A stretch of 9,014 nt of DNA from Acidobacteriaceae bacterium (GTDB lineage: Bacteria; Acidobacteriota; Terriglobia; Terriglobales; Acidobacteriaceae). Each line of letters starts with the position of its first letter. Position 1 is the stretch's first letter. The stretch is taken from the NCBI GenBank assembly GCA_009781125.1, contig WQYS01000078.1, forward strand, positions 1 through 9,014. The letters are read 5' to 3'. Position numbers and translations under genes: made by a program. The notes under the pieces are model-generated. The model saw only the letters and a list, made by a program, of their open reading frames with translations. It was not told the DNA's origin and ran no database searches. Below, piece by piece: positions 6,603-9,014 of the stretch.

Positions 6603-7748
6603 TCTTGTCATGCGCTCAAGGTGGCGGTAGCCGCCGGTGGCGACGAACATGCCGAAGAAGAGGGTGAAGTTGTAGCTGGCGTGAACGAGAGTGGATGCGG
6701 CTACCGAGCGGATTCGCAGGCGAACCGCGGTAAGAACTAGCGAGACGCAGAAGAGCACAAAGAGCACAGCCCAGGCGTGTGCAAGCTGCTCAGCGTGCAG
6801 CAGGGTGAAGAAGAGGCTGGAGATAATCGCCGAGAAGAGCAGCGCTGGCATAGAAAGACCGGTGGTGATGTGCCAGCGTTCGCGCGCCGCCGGAGTCCGC
6901 GGCAGAGACAGCCAGTCGTAGGCAATGGCTATGGCGGGCAGCAGGAAGCCGCGAAAGCAGATCTCCTCGAACATCGGCGCCAGCAGAATACCGAAGGCGG
7001 TGACCAGCCATGCATCCGAGGAGTTCTTAAAGAACTCGTCCATGGGGATGGACTTGGGCATGGGCAGGAAAAACTTGCTGATCGCTCCCACCGCAAAAGC
7101 CATCAGGATGCCCGTAGGAATGAGCTTGTGCGCATTGCGGAGTGCCGTGGCCCCGTCCCATTGAAGACCGCTGCCGAAGCTGCGCATCCAGAGTAGCGGA
7201 AAGAAGAAATACGAACTGATAAGAGTGATGATATAGGCGAACGCCATGGCAAGAACTACATAGCGTGGCTGCATTGCCAGGAGGATTTTCTGTGGATTGC
7301 GCGGCGGATGCGTTAGGTCAAGTAGAACCGCCTGCGAGAGCAGCAGCACGAGAAAGGCGAACGATACGAAGAGCAGAGCGTGTCCCATATGGGGGATGCG
7401 CGCCGGAACTCCGGGGCCGGAAGCGTCAGAGGGAGGTGGAGCCTCAATGATGATCGCTTCGCCTTCAACGGGCAGAAGCGGAAGCGCAGGGGGAATATCC
7501 GCAGGAGGTTCGGAGCTATATCTTAGCCCATTGATGCCGTCATCCTGAACGAAGTGAAGGACCCCCGTATTTCGTGTTGCACAATTTTCAGGGTGAAGTC
7601 TACCCGAGGATTCGTCGCTGCTACGAGCAAAATGCGGGGGTTCTTCGGTCGCCGCGGCGACCTCAGAATGACAACATAAAAATTGTATGGAATGAAGACG
7701 AAAAGTTTGCAGGCTGGTTCCAAGGCGGGTTGTGAGCAGATCGATCAT
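6600..7748 (-). CDS. CPBP-family (CAAX/Rce1-like) intramembrane metalloprotease with repeat-bearing N-terminal extension
   Basis: This is a predicted glutamate-dependent membrane protease of the CPBP family (Rce1-like CAAX proteases and bacteriocin-immunity-type proteins). All three motifs are present in the 382-residue reading: EEICFR (Glu261, Glu262, Arg266), FTLLH (Phe314 to His318) and HASYN (His356 to Asn360). Several hydrophobic membrane segments run from about residue 123 to 371 (for example 123-144, 163-187, 209-229, 247-276, 300-344 and 351-371). The substrate is unknown. The ATG at 7748 overlaps the uvrA stop as ATGA and has AGGAAG 11 bases upstream, pointing to translational coupling with uvrA. 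Residues 26-70 are encoded by a palindromic repeat element and residues 79-119 are proline-rich. The next in-frame ATG (7388, residue 121) starts right at the first membrane segment, would give a 262-aa protein and has no nearby Shine-Dalgarno. The enzyme identity is firm; the true N-terminus is uncertain. Confidence 0.85.
   Translation of the reverse strand: MIDLLTTRLGTSLQTFRLHSIQFLCCHSEVAAATEEPPHFARSSDESSGRLHPENCATRNTGVLHFVQDDGINGLRYSSEPPADIPPALPLLPVEGEAIIIEAPPPSDASGPGVPARIPHMGHALLFVSFAFLVLLLSQAVLLDLTHPPRNPQKILLAMQPRYVVLAMAFAYIITLISSYFFFPLLWMRSFGSGLQWDGATALRNAHKLIPTGILMAFAVGAISKFFLPMPKSIPMDEFFKNSSDAWLVTAFGILLAPMFEEICFRGFLLPAIAIAYDWLSLPRTPAARERWHITTGLSMPALLFSAIISSLFFTLLHAEQLAHAWAVLFVLFCVSLVLTAVRLRIRSVAASTLVHASYNFTLFFGMFVATGGYRHLERMTR
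7539..7672. repeat. 134-bp palindromic repeat element inside the CPBP reading frame
   Basis: Inverted arms begin at each end with GTCATcCTGA (7539-7548) and, read on the minus strand from 7672, GTCATtCTGA. Further in, both arms carry a match of the form GAAGraCCCCCGyATTT (7555-7572, with its counterpart at about 7628-7646). Between these conserved blocks the right arm holds GGTCGCCGCGGCGACC (7647-7662), a perfect 16-base palindrome, where the left arm has the shorter ACGAAGT. Translated on the minus strand it gives [16 protein letters not shown] and similar text, which I associate with read-through of this type of intergenic repeat. I see no clear target-site duplication at its edges. The inverted repeat is seen directly; membership of a dispersed family is inference. 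Confidence 0.75.
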
Positions 7749-9014
7749 GCGTTCTTTGTCTTCCTGGATGCCTTAGAGGCCTTGGCTATTTTAGCCGCAC
7801 GCGCCACAGGGACTCCCGTTTTCTTTTCGCGTGGAGTGAACGCGCCTTTGGCTTTGCGTGGAGCGTCGGGTGCGGCGGCGATTGTGGTGGGCTGAGGACC
7901 GGCATACGGGTTGGTTTTTCCTGCGCCGTTGGGGTGGTAGTAGCGGGCGAGGAAACTGGCCGTGTGCGAATCCTTTACGGTGGCGACCTGTTCCGGCGTG
8001 CCGTGCGCTACGATGTGGCCGCCGCCTTCTCCTCCCTCGGGGCCGAGGTCGAGGATGTAGTCGGCGTTGCGGATGATGTCGAGATTGTGCTCGATGATGA
8101 TGACCGTGTTGCCCAGATCTGTGAGCCGGTGCAGAACCTCCAGCAGCTTGCGCACGTCGTCGAAGTGGAGGCCGGTCGTCGGCTCGTCGAGCAGGTAGAG
8201 CGTGCGTCCGGTCTGGCGTTTCGATAGCTCGCGAGCCAGCTTCATGCGCTGAGCCTCGCCGCCTGAAAGCGTCGTCGCCGACTGGCCGAGGTGGATATAG
8301 CCCAGTCCGACATCCGCCAGCGTTTGCAGGCGCTGGTGAACCGCGGGTATGTCTTTGAGGACCGGCAGAGCGTCGTCGATAGCCAGGTCGAGAAGGTCGG
8401 CGATGGAGTAGCCGTTGAACTTGACCGAGAGCGTCTCCTGATTGTAGCGTCGTCCGTTACAAACCTCGCACAGGACGTAGACGTCGGGCAGGAAGTTCAT
8501 CTCGATGCGGCGCTGGCCTTCACCCTGGCAGGCCTCGCAGCGTCCGCCCTGCACGTTGAAGCTGAAGCGGCCCGGCTTGTAGCCGCGCTCGCGCGACTCC
8601 GGCAGCAGGGCGAAGATGTCGCGTATGGCCGAGAAGACTCCGGTGTAGGTGGCGGGGTTCGAGCGCGGCGTGCGTCCGATGGGCGACTGGTCGATCTCTA
8701 TGACCTTGTCGATCTGGTTGATGCCGACGACTCGCCCATGCTTGCCCGGCTCTTCGCGCGAGCCGTAAAGCTCGCGGGCCAGAGCGCGGTAGAGGATGTC
8801 GTTGATGAGCGTGCTCTTGCCGCTGCCGCTGACTCCGGTGATGGCTGTCATCACGCCGAGAGGGAAGTGAACGGTCAGGTTCTGGAGATTGTGCGCCTCG
8901 GCGTCTTCTATGGTGATCCAGTTTCCTGTGAGAGGGCGCGGCTCGGCGCGGGCGACGATCTCGATCTTTCCTGCTAGATACTGCCCGGTGAGCGAGGCCT
9001 CGCAGGCCATGATC
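7745..9014 (-). CDS. uvrA: Excinuclease ABC subunit A, C-terminal part (5' truncated by window)
   Basis: This is the C-terminal half of UvrA, the ABC-ATPase that with UvrB finds DNA lesions in nucleotide excision repair. Numbering from the Met at 9010, the visible part has the second Walker [10 protein letters not shown] (59-67), a CxxC-x19-CxxC zinc module (Cys158, 161, 181, 184), the ABC signature LSGGEAQR (from 248), Walker [10 protein letters not shown] (Asp275, Glu276) and the switch histidine in IIIEHNL (His308). The frame remains open to the window edge, so the Met at 9010 is internal. The conserved part ends near [10 protein letters not shown]; after that come about 57 extra residues rich in Lys, Ala, Pro and Arg, probably disordered. 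The stop at 7745-7747 overlaps the CPBP protease ATG by the ATGA arrangement, so the two are likely co-transcribed. Confidence 0.97.
   Translation of the reverse strand, partial: IMACEASLTGQYLAGKIEIVARAEPRPLTGNWITIEDAEAHNLQNLTVHFPLGVMTAITGVSGSGKSTLINDILYRALARELYGSREEPGKHGRVVGINQIDKVIEIDQSPIGRTPRSNPATYTGVFSAIRDIFALLPESRERGYKPGRFSFNVQGGRCEACQGEGQRRIEMNFLPDVYVLCEVCNGRRYNQETLSVKFNGYSIADLLDLAIDDALPVLKDIPAVHQRLQTLADVGLGYIHLGQSATTLSGGEAQRMKLARELSKRQTGRTLYLLDEPTTGLHFDDVRKLLEVLHRLTDLGNTVIIIEHNLDIIRNADYILDLGPEGGEGGGHIVAHGTPEQVATVKDSHTASFLARYYHPNGAGKTNPYAGPQPTTIAAAPDAPRKAKGAFTPREKKTGVPVARAAKIAKASKASRKTKNA
7760..7765 (-). promoter_or_regulatory. Ribosome binding site inside uvrA for the CPBP gene
   Basis: The minus strand reads AGGAAG 11 bases before ATG 7748, within the last codons of uvrA. 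Together with the ATGA overlap it supports translation of the CPBP gene from 7748 rather than from the internal ATG at 7388. Confidence 0.5.

Noticed and set aside
8291..8977. A 228-codon open frame antisense to uvrA
   Set aside because: Shadow frame over a strongly conserved uvrA segment, with a biased Val/Asp/Ala-rich translation.

Overview
The window reads as a chromosomal segment from a moderately GC-rich, Gram-negative-type bacterium. The best guess is an Acidobacteriota (Acidobacteriaceae-like) genome. This rests on the overall look of the MetH, UvrA and CPBP proteins and on short palindromic repeats beginning GTCATyC, a type I associate with that group. No rRNA or other phylogenetic marker is present, so the assignment is an inference. 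I see no rRNA, tRNA, CRISPR array, transposase or integrase.

Layout from left to right: (1) the 3' end of nuoI (complex I ferredoxin-like subunit) on +, apparently the last gene of its cluster; (2) a 197-bp gap filled largely by a 100-bp inverted-repeat element that ends just before the metH ribosome binding site; (3) metH, a complete cobalamin-dependent methionine synthase (1162 aa) on +; (4) a convergent, lower-GC Abi/HEPN-family gene on -; (5) a strong bidirectional-looking hairpin terminator; (6) an unidentified exported, probably outer-membrane beta-barrel protein on -; (7) a roughly 370-bp divergent intergenic region whose right half contains a long hairpin and a possible H-type pseudoknot just before the next gene; (8) a small MoaD/ThiS-type ubiquitin-fold sulfur-carrier protein on +, with a terminator; (9) a CPBP (CAAX/Rce1-like) intramembrane protease gene on -; and (10) the 3' part of uvrA on -, running off the right edge.

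The genes are mostly independent housekeeping units rather than one pathway. The only tight coupling is uvrA to the CPBP gene: the uvrA stop and the CPBP ATG overlap as ATGA, which suggests co-transcription and translational coupling.

The most interesting points are the repeat element embedded in frame in the CPBP protease's N-terminal region, the structured leader before the MoaD-like gene, that protein's Gly-Gly-Ala-Ala tail (which would need trimming before activation), the hairpin element immediately upstream of metH, and the lone HEPN-type Abi gene. I find no convincing evidence of a wholly new multi-gene system.
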